Positions 1-10,821 are shown, counted from the first letter of the stretch. The stretch: DNA of 64,000 bases from Platanthera guangdongensis (GCA_039583875.1 CM077153.1:67092482-67156481); one strand, 5' to 3'. Translations and numbers: made by a program. Notes: generated by a model not told the origin, from the sequence alone.

Positions 1-1589
1 TTTATCTGTAATGCAACCATCAGAGAACTGAAATCTGTTGATGGTGCTGGCTGTGGTGCAGGCTGTGGTGCTATTGTTTGCAGAGCTTTCTTATAATTCT
101 GGCTCTTCCTTTTGAAAACTTGAAATTTTCTCTTCTTGGCCCATGCAGCCTCTTCATCTTCAGAAGCAGATGTGCTTGCAATATCAACCCTGTCCTTAGG
201 GCTTGGAGGTAACTTCTTCTCAGTCCTTTGTACCTGCTCAGCATCTTGTGGCACCTCAGTCTCTTTGCCTGTAGTTTCTTTTATATTCTTCAATTGCTCC
301 CCCTCAACATGAGCCTTCTCCCCCTCAGCTGCAGCACTTTCTTTCTCAACTTCAATGTCAGTTTGAAGAAGGTCTGGGAATAGCTCTTCTAGGGTAAATT
401 CTTGTTGAGGATGGGGTGGAGAATTCCTGAGCTCATCAACTACTAGATCAGATACCACTTGATCAGCAACAGATGTGTCCTCCATGACAACATCTTGGGG
501 TTGGCTATGAATCTGAGGTTGCTGATTGGCATGAGGTATTGAATCAGACAAAACATCATCTTCAATAGGGAAATTTAGTTTATTAATGTCAGTGATTACC
601 TCAAGTATGGTTTGAGTAGCTCTTTCACTTTCTAAGGGAGTAGGCTCATCCACAAGTAAGGGCTCCCCCTGAATGGAATCCTGGTGGATTGGGCTTGCTT
701 GAGGTAGCTACCCCTCCCTTGGTGCAACTTCTTGTCTAACAGGTGACTGTCCACCATTTCCAGTGTCTTCCTCATGTGGAGTAAAGACAACTTGTTCCTC
801 AGAACTGCTAGATGATTCTTGAGCCACTGGGGCTGTCTTCTTCTTCTTCTTTTATGGTGTTATCTTCTCATGAGTAGGCATTTCCTTTGTCAAGACTCTA
901 TCCCATCTAGAGAAGATTCTCATGTCCATCTTCCTCATATGATTGATCTTAGAACCTGCAGCTTGGCTCATTACTTCTGGTATACTACCAGCCAAGTAAA
1001 GACTTAGAATCCTACCCAAATTAGGCTTCTTCATACTCTCCTTAATCTTCTCAAACACTACTGCAGACCAATCAATTTGTAGTTTGAAGATAATTCTTGT
1101 CATTAGACTAAACATATGAGCTGATACTCTGTCATGCCCTCCAGGCTTGCTCAAGATAACCTTGCCCACAATCTCAGATAAGAATTTGCCTTGGTTGTTC
1201 ATCCCCTTCCTATTGAAAACAGATCATATTTTCATCTTGGAATCCAGTCCACACCATGTTAATGCTTCTCTAGTCTTAGAAGCAGAAACTTCATCTTCTT
1301 CCTTAGTCCTTGGTAACTGAAGGATCTTTCTCAGACTTTTGGTAGAAACCTTTACCTTTTCTCCATGAACCCTTGACTTAATCTTTAGTCCTGATTCATC
1401 TAGGGTTGCGCCATTCAGAAATTCCAGGACCTCCTTCTTCCAGATCTTGATGGGTTCTGAAACAAGGAATTCTAATCCAGATCCTGCAACTAGGGTTATC
1501 ACACCTTTGATCACGGGTTCCGCCTCATCAAATGCGTGCCGCACCAGTTCATATCCTTCATTCACGTTCTCTTCGAGCTTGGGCGCCAT
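1..1589 (-). pseudogene. ORF3 of element A: accessory protein downstream of pol, 3' part off window
   Basis: One reading frame stays open from the ATG at 1589 (minus) to base 1 except for stops at 1224-1226 (TGA), 852-854 (TAA) and 708-710 (TAG). I chose 1589 because it follows a TATA box and a pyrimidine-rich leader; the frame extends upstream only through a non-ATG codon at 1634. The first ~240 residues look globular and match ORF3 of element D in sequence and order (for example GKVILSKPGGHDRVS here, GKVLLAKHSAHDTIS in D). The rest is rich in Glu, Pro and Ser, with a basic KKRKFQVFKRK stretch near the window edge that could be a nuclear localisation signal. No signal peptide or membrane segment is evident. 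The N-terminal pattern resembles the plant-specific 'putative plant transposon protein' family, but I cannot confirm that. Function unknown. Confidence 0.75.
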
Positions 1590-1624
1590 TAGGGTTTGAA
1601 GAAATTTGAATTGAGAGAAGAGAG

Positions 1625-2071
1625 GTGTCGACACACAAGTTTGGTCTCGAAACTTTGGTGAGCGTGTCGACAGACAATGACGAAATACTATTTATACCTT
1701 TCTAGGATCGAAGATGAAAGTGCGCGTCAAAGTACTCAAATTGTGTCGACACTGTTGAAAAGTGTTGACACAGACTTATAATGTCTCGACACCTATGTGT
1801 CGACACAAGTATAGTCGACAGAATATATGTGTCGACACTTGTTTATGTGTCGACACCACTCAGCTCGACACTTAGTCGAGACTTTACTTCACTAATTCTG
1901 CATAAAGTCTAAGTGTCGACACCACCTTGGATGTGTCGACACCTATCATGTATGTGTCGACACTAATTCTCTGAAGTGTCGACACCAACTTCCTAAATGT
2001 GTCGACACCTTTTCTCTGAAGTGTCGACACCAATTCTCTGTCTCGACACAGACAACTCTGTGTGTCGACAC
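1625..2071. repeat. Array of GTGTCGACAC palindromes between pol and ORF3 of element A
   Basis: About 18 exact or near-exact copies of the 10-bp palindrome GTGTCGACAC lie in this non-coding spacer, most of them at 1741-2071. Two more (near 1625 and 1666) lie between the ORF3 TATA box and its ATG. The same motif forms a larger array in this element's LTR (8429-9304). It is not seen as a cluster in any other element of the window. Confidence 0.95.
1690..1697 (-). promoter_or_regulatory. Probable TATA box for ORF3 of element A
   Basis: On the minus strand the sequence reads GGTATAAATAG. It is about 100 bases upstream of the ORF3 ATG (1589) and directly downstream of the main palindrome array. 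The leader that follows is pyrimidine-rich and ends in AAACCCTAATGGCG, typical of a plant 5' UTR. The arrangement copies that of the LTR promoter (array, then TATA). Promoter activity is inferred. Confidence 0.6.
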
Positions 2072-2097
2072 TATTTTACTTAGCCATTTTTGTAAAC

Positions 2098-5000
2098 TTA
2101 TTCTAAGTTTATCATACCTAATTCAATTTTGAATCTATTGAATTTGGTTTCTTTTAGGGGCTTAGTATACACGTCAGCTAGTTGATTATCTGTATTAACA
2201 TACTCTAGTGAAATATTTTCTTTTTCCACATATTCTCTTAGAAAATGGTATTTGATTTCAATATGCTTAGTCCTACTATGAGAAACAGGATTGTTTGCAA
2301 TAGATATAGCACTAGTAGAATCACAAAATAGTGGTGTTCTACTTACTTGAATACCATAGTCTTCTAGCTGATGTTGTATCCATAGAAGTTGAGCACAACA
2401 ACTTCCTGCAGCCACATACTCTGATTCTGCTGTGGAGATAGCCACACTTGTTTGCTTCGTGCTACTCCATGATATCAGTCTTCCACCTAGGAATTGATAG
2501 GTACCAGTTGTACTTTTCCTATCTTCTTTGCAGCTTGCAAAATCTGCATCTGAATAACCTGTCAGTTCAAAGTCTCCATTCGTAGGGTACCAAAGGCCTA
2601 GATAAGGAGTGTTCTTAAGATATCTCAAAATTCTTTTGACTGCTGTCAAATGAGACTCTTTAGGGCAAGCTTGGTACCTAGCACAGACACATGTAGCATA
2701 CATGATATCTGGTCTACTTGCAGTCAAATACAATAGGGATCCAACTATCCCTCTATACAAAGTCTCATCTACATGTTTCCCTGCATCATCTTTGCTAAGA
2801 GACATACTTGACCCCATAGGAGTCTTCATGGTACTGGATGATTCCATACCATACTTCCTTATTAATTCTAGGGTGAACTTAGACTGGCATATGGATAAAC
2901 CATTCTCAGTCTGTCTAACTTGGAGACCCAAGAAGAACTTAAGTTCCCCCATACTCCTCATCTCAAATTGTCCTTGCATAAGTTTTGCAAACTTTTTGCA
3001 AAGACTACTTTCAGTAGACCCAAATATTATATCATCTACATATATTTGGACTAGTATGATCTTGCCTCTGGATTCCCTAAGGAATAGAGTCTTGTCTATT
3101 TTCCCCCTTGTGAATTTATTCTCAATGAGGAAACTAGACAGGGTCTCATACCAAGCCCTAGGGGCTTGTTTTAACCCATACAAAGCCTTCCTAAGTCTAT
3201 AGACATAATTAGGTTGAGTTGAATCAACAAAACCTGATGGCTGTTCCACATAGACTTCTTCCTTCAAATTGCCATTCAAAAAGGCTGACTTAACATCCAT
3301 TTGGTATACTTTAAATCCTTGATAGGTTGCATAGGCCAGGAACATCCTTATGGCCTCCAGTCTGGCTACTGGAGCAAAGGTCTGATCAAAGTCAATACCT
3401 TCTTCCTGCCTATATCCCTTAGCAACCAGTCTTGCTTTGTTCTTTATAATCACTCCATGTTCATCCATCTTGTTCCTAAAGATCCACTTGGTTCCAATTA
3501 TGTTGTGGTCTTTTGGTTTAGGAACAAGCTCCCAGACATTGCATCTCTTGAACTGATTCAGCTCCTCTTGCATTACCTCAATCCAATGAGGGTCTAGGAT
3601 GGCTTCTTCAAATTTCTTTGGCTCTACTTGGGATAGAAAACTGGAGTAGAGTACTGCACTCAGATTTCTGCTCCTTGTTTGTACCCCTTGTCTTAGATCA
3701 CCAATGATTTGATCTGCTGGATGATCTCTTAGATGTCTATTAGCTGGAGGCAGCCTGGCTTCATGTTGAACTCCTTCAGCTTCTTCAACTTGCTGCACTC
3801 CTTGGTCTTCTTCTACATCAGGTGCATGTAGTACTCCCCCTGGACAACAGCCACTATCATCTACATGCTGACTTGCAGTAGATCATTCTTCAATAGTGAG
3901 CTTGTCCATCTTCTTAGTCACACCAGTGGAGCTGCAAATACTTCTAGACAAATTATTGTTAATAAATCTAGCTTCATCAAATACTACATGTACTGACTCT
4001 TCTACAACTTGAGTAGACAAGTTGTAGACCCTATAAGCCTTACTATTATTGTTGTACCCAATAAAGATCCCCTCTTGGGATTTGGCAGCAAACTTGGTCA
4101 AGTAAGACTTACCATTGTTAAGTATGTAGCATTTACAACCAAAGATCCTGAAATAGGATTGGTTTGGTTTTCTGCCTTTCACAATCTCATAGGGGGTCTT
4201 ATTGTGGCTCTTGGTGATAGTAGCCCTATTAATTACATGACATGCAGTGTTTACTGCCTCAGACCAGAAATATTCTGGGAGAGATGTGTCACTTAATAGG
4301 GTTCTACCAGCCTCAATCAAGGTTCTATTCTTCCTTTCAGCAATGCCATTTTGCTGAGGTGTTCTTGGTGAAGAAAATTCCTGAAATATCCCAAATTTTT
4401 CACATAGCTTTGTCATACTATCAGACTGGAATTCAGAACCATGGTCACTTCTTATTTTGACCACTGTACTGTCTAACTCATTCTGAATTTGTTTGACAAA
4501 ACTATAGAAGATACTAGGTGTTTCAGATTTCTGTCTAAGGAAGAACACCCAGGAAAACCTTGAGTAGTCATCTACAACCACAAATGTGTAGACCTTCCTA
4601 CCTAGGCTGTGAACTGGCATAGGACCAAAGAGATCCATATGCAAGAGGTATAGGCACCTCACAGTGCCTTTGTTTTCAATGCTATTAAAGGTGAATCTAG
4701 TCTGCTTGCCATTTTGACAAGCTGAGCATATTCCATCTTTAATACACTTAACCTGAGGACCATTCCTCACTAACTCTTTGCTATAGAGTTGGCCAATTGT
4801 CTTGTGGTTAAGATGTGCTAGCCTCTTGTGCCATTTGACACAATGAGAGACTTTCTCATCAGCTACAAGACACACTGGAGAACCATTGGTCTCACACATA
4901 ATGTCTAGGCAATAGACATTTCTCTTTCTATAACCTATCAGAATGATCTTTTGATCATTTGACCTCCTGATATGACAACCATCTTTGACAAATGAGATGT

Positions 5001-5265
5001 CATATCCTAAATCACTTAGTTGACTTATACTAATTAGGTTATGTTTCAAACCTTTAACATAAGCCACTTGAGTAATTGTTATAAGGTTGCTAGAAATGTT
5101 ACCAAAATCTTTGATGATTCCTTTTTCAGAACTACCAAAGGTGACTTTAGGACCATCCTTGATTGGTGTGTAGTCCTTTAGCAATCCCCTAGTTCCATTC
5201 ATGTGCCTGGAATATCCACTGTCCAAGTACCATATTGGGGCATGGTCACTTAGACTCACCTGCAA
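2098..5265 (-). pseudogene. pol: Element A pol: protease, integrase, reverse transcriptase, RNase H
   Basis: The frame is open for about 1,055 codons with a single stop (TGA, 3883-3885). In order: the protease motif WYLDSG near the start; the integrase HHCC finger (WHKRLAHL ... CSACQNGKQ); the DDE core (HMDLFGP, RSDHGSEF, QQNGIAERKNRT, all acidic residues present); RT with [21 protein letters not shown] and the YVDDIIFGS catalytic box; and RNase H with GYSDADF, STAESEY and FCDSTSAIS. The end ([12 protein letters not shown], then LGMINLE) is the normal copia pol terminus. It is separated from gag by an in-frame TAA followed by TTGCAGGT, an arrangement also found in element E. Apart from the one stop, all catalytic residues I looked for are present. 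Confidence 0.92.
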
Positions 5266-5271
5266 AACAGA

Positions 5272-7308
5272 TTAGTTAACCTTAGAACCCAAAGAATTCT
5301 TGGGTCCTTGGTGCTGGTTAGTTTGCCTCTTAACAAAGCTACCTGCAGATCTTCCAACAGGCAGTTTGCTACATAACTTGGCACTAGAATTGTGCCAACA
5401 GTCTATAGCAAAATGGCCTACCTTGCCACAGCACCAACACTCAAATCTATTGTACCTTTGCTTAGGTACAACCCTAGCTGTTCTATCTACAGCAGGCTTG
5501 TTGAGTACTGGGGCTTTGCCCTTAGACTTGGACTTTACAGTCCTAGCAGGTTGTGTAAACCCTAATCCAGTTTTACCCTTCTGATGTACAAATTCATCTA
5601 TCAAAGGTAGAACATACTTTGGTTTAGAAAACCTTGCAACAATGTCTCTCTCCTTCTGAAGACTAATATCCAAATTTCTGATTTGATCATTCTTGAATGT
5701 TATAGTTCCCATCTGAATAACAGTTATGTTCTTCAGCCTGGCTATTTCATTAAGTTTTTGATCAATCAACTTATCAAAATCTGTTGCAGCTACTTTGAGA
5801 CTTGCAATCTCCTTAGCCTGACTCTTGGCCAAGGATTTGCTTTTCTTAAAAGCTTGCAACAGAACTCTATATTCATCAATTAATTGATGAATATCCCCTT
5901 CAGATTTAGATCCACTGGCATCACTTGATGCTGATGTAACTGAATCTGAACTAGCACTAGAAATTGAACTTAAAGAACAATTTTGTACCTGACTAGGTCC
6001 AGGCTGATCCTGGATTTTGTCACCTTCTATTAAGGCCATCAGTCCTTGGCACTAATTATCCTCTTGCTCATATATAGAGTTCATTAATTGGATGAACTCC
6101 TCTTCCTCTTCTTCAGCAAACAGTCCTATGTAAGCTTCAGCTTCTGACTCAGTTTCTGAAGAAGACATTTCTGACAGGCTTTTGTCCTTCTTGGCAACAA
6201 AGGACCTCTCCTTCTTGCCCTTGAATTGAGTCTTCCTCTTATCAGTTGACTCTTTCCTTTTCTCTGGACAGTCTGCAACAACATGTCCTTGTTTGTTACA
6301 GCAATAGCATACAATATTTGATAAAGTTGCTTTGCTTTACTTGGGCTTTCTCCTGTCTTTCTTTGATGACTTCTTGTTCTGATAATAGTCATCTTTTCCC
6401 TGTGAAGTGGATGGCTTTGTCCTCCACTGTTTCTTCTTTAGGAACTTCTGAAAATGTCTTGTGAAAGCTGCAAAGTCCTCATCACTCTCACTGCTTTCAG
6501 AATTTCTGCTTTCTGAATCATCTGACCCAGTCTCAGCAACCTTTGGAGGTGGAGATGGAGACTTACTTTTGTATTTCTTGGTGGCTTCTGTCTTGAATGC
6601 CACTGTTCTTTCCTTATGCTCAATTCTGGTAGTCTTCTCCTCTTCTTTCCTTACCATTAGCTGCATTTCATAGGACAATAGCTTTCCAAACAATGTTGGA
6701 GGAGGAATATCTGCTAACTTGGCCATTTCCCTTATGACACAGATCTTGGTGTCCTAGTCCTTTGTTAGGGACCTCAAGAACTTATCATTCAGCTCATAAT
6801 TGTTGAATTCTCTTCCATAGGACATCAACTCATTGACAATCCTATAGAATTTCTTGTAGCATTCTGTTATGCTATCAGACCTGCCTTGTCTGAAGCTCTC
6901 ATATTCTTGGTTTAACAAAGACTTTTTGTCCTGTCTAACTTCTTCTGAACCCTCCATGTACACTATCAGAGTATCCCACATCTCCTTTGATGTTTTACAG
7001 TGTATCAAGTTCTGAAATGTAGCATCATCTATGACACTTACAATGATATTCTGAGCCCTCTTGTCCATGGTGGCCAGAATAATCTCATCTTTTGTCATTT
7101 CAGAAAAGTCTTTAGGTGTTCTCTGATTTGCATCTAACACAGATACCTTCATAGGCACATATGGCCCTTCTTTAACTGTGATATAGATTCTAGGGTCTGA
7201 GGCTTCCATAAATAGTCTCACCCTTTCTTTCCAGATGCCAAAAATCTCTTTTCTACAAATTGGCAACTTCATGGATCCAAGTTCTTTATGATTCTCTGTT
7301 GAACCCAT
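5272..7308 (-). pseudogene. gag: Element A gag: capsid and nucleocapsid, three internal stops
   Basis: Starts at the ATG at 7308 (MGSTENHKELG) and stays in one frame to the stop at 5272-5274. Internal stops lie at 6754-6756 (TAG, apparently from a Trp codon), 6337-6339 (TAA) and 6052-6054 (TAG). The N-terminal part (FGIWKERVRLFMEASDPRIY) is the UBN2-type gag domain of plant copia elements. Two CCHC knuckles follow: CYCCNKQGHVVADC (about 6310-6269) and, near the C-terminus, CWCCGKVGHFAIDC. Between them are acidic Ser-rich stretches and a heptad-like, probable coiled-coil region (about 5860-5630). The long gag with a coiled coil and two knuckles matches element E and is what one expects of Sireviruses. 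Confidence 0.88.
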
Positions 7309-7407
7309 TTTCTTGATTTTCTTGATTATGCTTAATCTGTCCTTGATTTCACTGAATCTGCCAACAGGATCTACTCAGACAGTTATGTCCTTTTTTTGAG
7401 AAACCTC

Positions 7408-7419
7408 CCTCTAATACCA
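7408..7419 (-). other. Primer-binding site of element A (initiator tRNA-Met type)
   Basis: On the minus strand TGGTATTAGAGG starts two bases after the LTR end. It matches 10 of 12 bases of the tRNA-iMet primer site TGGTATCAGAGC used by plant copia elements. Confidence 0.8.
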
Positions 7420-7585
7420 CTTGAAAGAAATTGTACCTAATCACCTAAAGGGGGGGGGGTGAATAGGTGACTTAATCTTTTTAAACTCTTTGGCAGATTA
7501 TATCACAGATTTATAACTTCTTCTTCACAACAATCAATCAGCAATCACAGAATAAAGCATGCACACAGTGAACACACAGATTTAT

Positions 7586-7616
7586 AGTGGTTCCCCAAGG
7601 TTTGGGTACATCCACT
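7586..7616 (-). promoter_or_regulatory. Conserved LTR hairpin AGTGG...CCACT (element A)
   Basis: An imperfect stem-loop with outer arms AGTGG/CCACT and inner arms of the ACCCA/TGGGG type. The same hairpin is found at 12691-12720 and 20559-20588 (E), 23930-23950 (F, read with the same outer arms) and 45610-45640 (J), although the surrounding LTR sequence differs. It lies in the transcribed part of the LTR, upstream of the primer site. Confidence 0.65.
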
Positions 7617-8287
7617 TTCCCCCTTCGCCTATCTAGTAGTGTACTAGATTCGGCCAAACTCCTCCACTATACCTCAGATCCTCAGATCTTATACTCAGAA
7701 CCCCAAATGGTTCCTACAGCTCAGAGTGATCCCACTCCTACAACTCAGGCTAAATAGCCCTACAACTCAGTCTTATCCAAAGACATACACTCAGCCACAA
7801 GGCCTACACTCAGCCTACAACAGGCCTACACTCAGCCTACAACAATCCTACACTCAGAGAAATAGATCTCCTACACTCAGGCACAAAGGCCCTGCCACTC
7901 AGCCTTTATAATTACAGGCTTACAACTCAGATCCCTAAGGATCCTACAAGAAAATAAGAATACAATGTATATACTTACAACTCAGAATAAGAGAGAAGAG
8001 TTGACAGGTTCTTGAAGAGTTCTTGGAAGAACTCTGCTGAGATCAACCTCACTTGGCTTTCTTCAAAGCTTCTTGAATGTAGAACACAATAGGGTTGATA
8101 CTCTCTGCAGCTGATCTTCAATCACTGTAACTTAAGTTTCAGATCTCAATCTGAAACCTTCTTTACAGCCTGGTTCCAACAGCTGTCTTCTTGGAAGGAG
8201 CTCTCTCTCTCCAACTACTTAGATCTTCACTTGAAGGTCTTCAATGAATTTCTTTCCAACAACCTTCCATCTGTTGAATGTATAAGC

Positions 8288-8296
8288 CTTTATATA
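8288..8296 (-). promoter_or_regulatory. TATA box of element A LTR
   Basis: The minus strand reads CTATATAAAGG about 130 bases downstream of the palindrome array. Position and sequence fit the LTR promoter. Confidence 0.65.
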
Positions 8297-8428
8297 GACT
8301 TTCTTCATGGTGACCGGCTGATCCGGTTTCTAACAGCTTTCTGACATCTCTGACAGTTGCAGTAGACCGGCTGGAATGGGCTGTCATGTCATCAAGTCAC
8401 TTCTTGAAATAGCTGTAACTGTCTGAAA

Positions 8429-9304
8429 GTGTCGAGACAGTCTGTATTTAAGTGTCGACACTTATAGACTAAGTGTCGACACAAGTAGACAAAGTGTCGA
8501 CACTAGCCTTCAAGGTTTCGACACAACTCCTTGTATTGTAGAATTTATATCTCGACACAGCTTCTTCAATATGTGTCGACACTGATATTGTGTGTCGACA
8601 CAAGTCCTTGTTCTTCAGTACTTAGTTGAATTTTGCTAAGTGTCGACACAACTCCTTTGTGTCGACACATCTTCTTGTGTTGAACTTATTAAGTGTCGAC
8701 ACATACTCTTGGTGTCGACACATGCCTTCTGTATTGATACTTTTGCTGAGTGTCGACACAGCTCCTTGTGTCGACACATTCTTCTTCTGTTGAGACTTTG
8801 GCTGAGTGTCGACACATCTCCTTTGTGTCGACACTTGTACTTAGAATATGTTGAACTTTGCTAAGTGTCGACACAGCCTCCTAGTGTCGACACTTTCTTC
8901 ATGTATTGAGTCTTCTGCTGTATGTCGATACATTCTTTATTATGTCGACACTTTCTTCATGTGTTGAGTCTTCTGCTGCGTGTCAACACATTCTTCATTA
9001 TGTCGACACTTGTACTTAGACTCTGTTGAAATTTGCTGAGTGTCGACACAGCCTCCAAGTGTCGACACTTTCTGATGTTGACAAAGTTCCTCTGGGTGTC
9101 GACACTGCTTCTAAGTGTCGACACTGCTTTACTGGACATTTCTTCATTGAGTGTCGACACAGCCTGTATGTGTCGATACTTTCCTCCTGGTGTCGACTCT
9201 GCATCCCTGGTGTCGACACAATTACTCCAAGTGTCGACACTGCTTGTCTGGGTGTCGACACAAGTCTTCTTAAGTGTCGACACTTTCCTTCTGGGTGTCG
9301 ACAC
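8429..9304. repeat. LTR array of GTGTCGACAC palindromes (element A)
   Basis: Roughly 30 exact or one-mismatch copies of the palindrome GTGTCGACAC (a SalI site with GT/AC arms), spaced mostly about 20 or about 35-40 bases apart. The DNA between copies is not repeated in a regular way. Each copy carries a central CpG. The same motif recurs at 1625-2071 in front of ORF3. Confidence 0.95.
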
Positions 9305-9449
9305 ATGGACTTAGAAACTTTTCAGCTTTCCCTGCAAATACTTAACCTGCACAACTAAACTCAAAACACATCAAATACATTTTGATGTATGTCATTGAGT
9401 AGGGTGAGGCTTCTTCAAATCAGGTACATTTAAACCAATATACCCAACA

Positions 9450-9906
9450 ATTGCTGACCGTTGCCTTTGTTTGCCACCGTGCGGTGGTTTTGTTGCTTGC
9501 AGGTGCTGCTGGACCAAGCGGTCAATAGCGGGCTAAAGCCCAAATTGTGAAGCCGGCCCTCGAAGGCCTAATTAGAGTGTTTACTGCTTTTATTCATGTA
9601 TGACCGGCCTGCGTGTCGTGGTTTGTAAATCATGTAATATTAAGTAAACAATTTTGTAAGGCCTTAATGCCAGTACTTGTGTATGTACTACATTACTATT
9701 TGGTATATTAGTGGACATTCGTGCTCTTTGTGCTGGGTTTTTAATTGTAACTTATATAAACTGCTTCCGCTAGAATGCTCTGTGTAGGACGTTGGATTAG
9801 TTGGATGGTTTCCATTGAGTAACCACCCAGTCTGTCTGTGGTATATGGCGTCGGGCCCCGGCCGGACCTACTGCTATATGCTATGTGACGGATAGGGGGT
9901 GTTACA
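9450..9906 (+). repeat. Terminal fragment of a B-family gypsy LTR, cut by element A
   Basis: This matches, in inverted orientation, the inner end of element B's LTRs (26935-27420 and 33711-34200). Shared pieces include the CACCGTGCGGTGG segment, the 'gccttaatg' region and the terminal GATAGGGGGTGTTACA at 9906. The remainder of this LTR should lie left of element A. It sits in copia element F, so it was the older insertion and A the younger. Confidence 0.75.
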
Positions 9907-10821
9907 CTTATACTCAAGCTTTTTGTCACAAGAAGAGCCCAAGAAGTTTGAAGAGGCAATCAAAGACCAATTCTGGATTGGAGAAATGCATGAAAAACTG
10001 AACCAGTTCAAGAGATGTAAAGTCTGGAAGCTGGTTCCCAGACCTAAGGGACATAATATCATAGGAGCTAAATGGATCTACAGGAACAAGTTAGATGAGA
10101 ATGACATTATTGTCAAGAATAAGGCTAGACTGATAGCCAAAGGATACATACAAGAAGAAGGGATTGATTTTGATCAGACATTTGCCCCAGTAGCCAGATT
10201 GGAAGCTATAAGACTCTTCCTTTCATTTGCTTCCTACCAAGGATTCAAAGTCTATCATATGGATGTGAAGTCAGCCTTCCTAAATAATGACTTAAAAGAG
10301 GAAGTATGTGTTAAATATCCATTAGGTTTTGTTGACTCTAACTCTCCTGATTTTTTTATAGACTTAGGAAAGCTCTATATGGGTTGAAACAAGCCCCTAG
10401 AGCATGGTATGAGACTTTGTCTAGTTTTCTCACTGAGAACAAATTATCAAGGGAGAAAATAAACAAGACCCTATTTCTAAGGGAATCTAAGGGCAAGATT
10501 ATCCTAGTCCAGATATATGTTGATGACATTATCTTTGGATCTACTGATGCCAACCTTTGTAGGAAGTTTGCTAAACTTATGCAAGGAAAGTTTGAGATGA
10601 GCAACATGAGTGAGATCAAGTTCTTCTTGGGACTCCAAGTTAGACAGACTGATGATGGCTTGTCCATATTACAGTCAAAGTTCACCGGGGAGTTGATTAA
10701 GAAATATGGTATGCAGAGTGCCTCTACCATGAAAACTCCCATGAGGTCAAGTATGCCTATAGGCAAAGATGAAGCAGGGAAACCTATTGATGAGACTTTG
10801 TATAGAGGGATAATTGCCTCT
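9907..10821 (+). pseudogene. pol: Element F pol, part 1: reverse transcriptase
   Basis: Copia RT from [17 protein letters not shown] through [17 protein letters not shown], the DVKSAFLN motif and the YVDDIIFGS catalytic box, to the RT/RNase H junction (ETLYRGIIAS). A one-base insertion in a T-run near 10350 breaks the frame just before [12 protein letters not shown]. The 5' end is missing: it abuts a B-family LTR at 9906. The 3' end is cut by element E within the Gly-Ser codons of the usual GSLLYL motif. RNase H continues at 20726. Confidence 0.88.

Larger units (their letters stand above)
1..9449 (-). mobile_element. Element A: Ty1/copia LTR retrotransposon, Sirevirus-like, cut by left window edge
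   Basis: Read on the minus strand the order is LTR (9449 to 7422), primer-binding site, gag (7308-5272), protease-integrase-RT-RNase H (5265-2098), a palindrome-rich spacer, and an accessory ORF3 that starts at 1589 and runs off the window. Integrase before RT defines Ty1/copia. A gag with two CCHC knuckles, an LTR starting TGTTGGG and an extra ORF after pol are Sirevirus-like; that clade assignment is inference. Lesions seen are in-frame stops only: three in gag, one in pol and three in ORF3, plus one at the gag-pol junction that may be functional. This suggests a fairly recent insertion. A interrupts an LTR of element B's family. Its target duplication should be 9450-9454, but the partner is outside the window. 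Confidence 0.9.
7422..9449 (-). repeat. 5' LTR of element A
   Basis: About 2.03 kb. On the minus strand it starts TGTTGGGTATATTGG (9449) and ends ...TTTCTTTCA (7422), just before the primer site. From 5' to 3' it holds a palindrome array (9304-8429), a TATA box (8296-8288), a leader, a conserved hairpin (7616-7586) and a C-tract with TATTCACCCCC near the end. Short reading frames inside the array are by-products of the repeat. Confidence 0.9.

Noticed and set aside
2702..4460. Plus-strand ORFs of 70-166 codons opposite element A pol
   Set aside because: They are antisense shadows of the conserved RT and integrase reading frame.
6126..6392. A separate minus-strand ORF inside gag of element A
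   Set aside because: Gag itself stays open in its own frame there (only a stop at 6337), including the CYCCNKQGHVVADC knuckle; this ORF is a shadow.
8429..9304. CRISPR-like look (short palindromic repeats with irregular spacers; also 11148-12004)
   Set aside because: The repeat is only 10 bp, spacing is irregular, it lies inside an LTR, and the sequence is plant nuclear DNA without cas genes.
8622..9358. Several overlapping ORFs (60-115 codons) on both strands with repeated VSTL/CRHS/SVDT motifs
   Set aside because: They are translations of the GTGTCGACAC array in the LTR; a palindrome keeps equivalent frames open on both strands.
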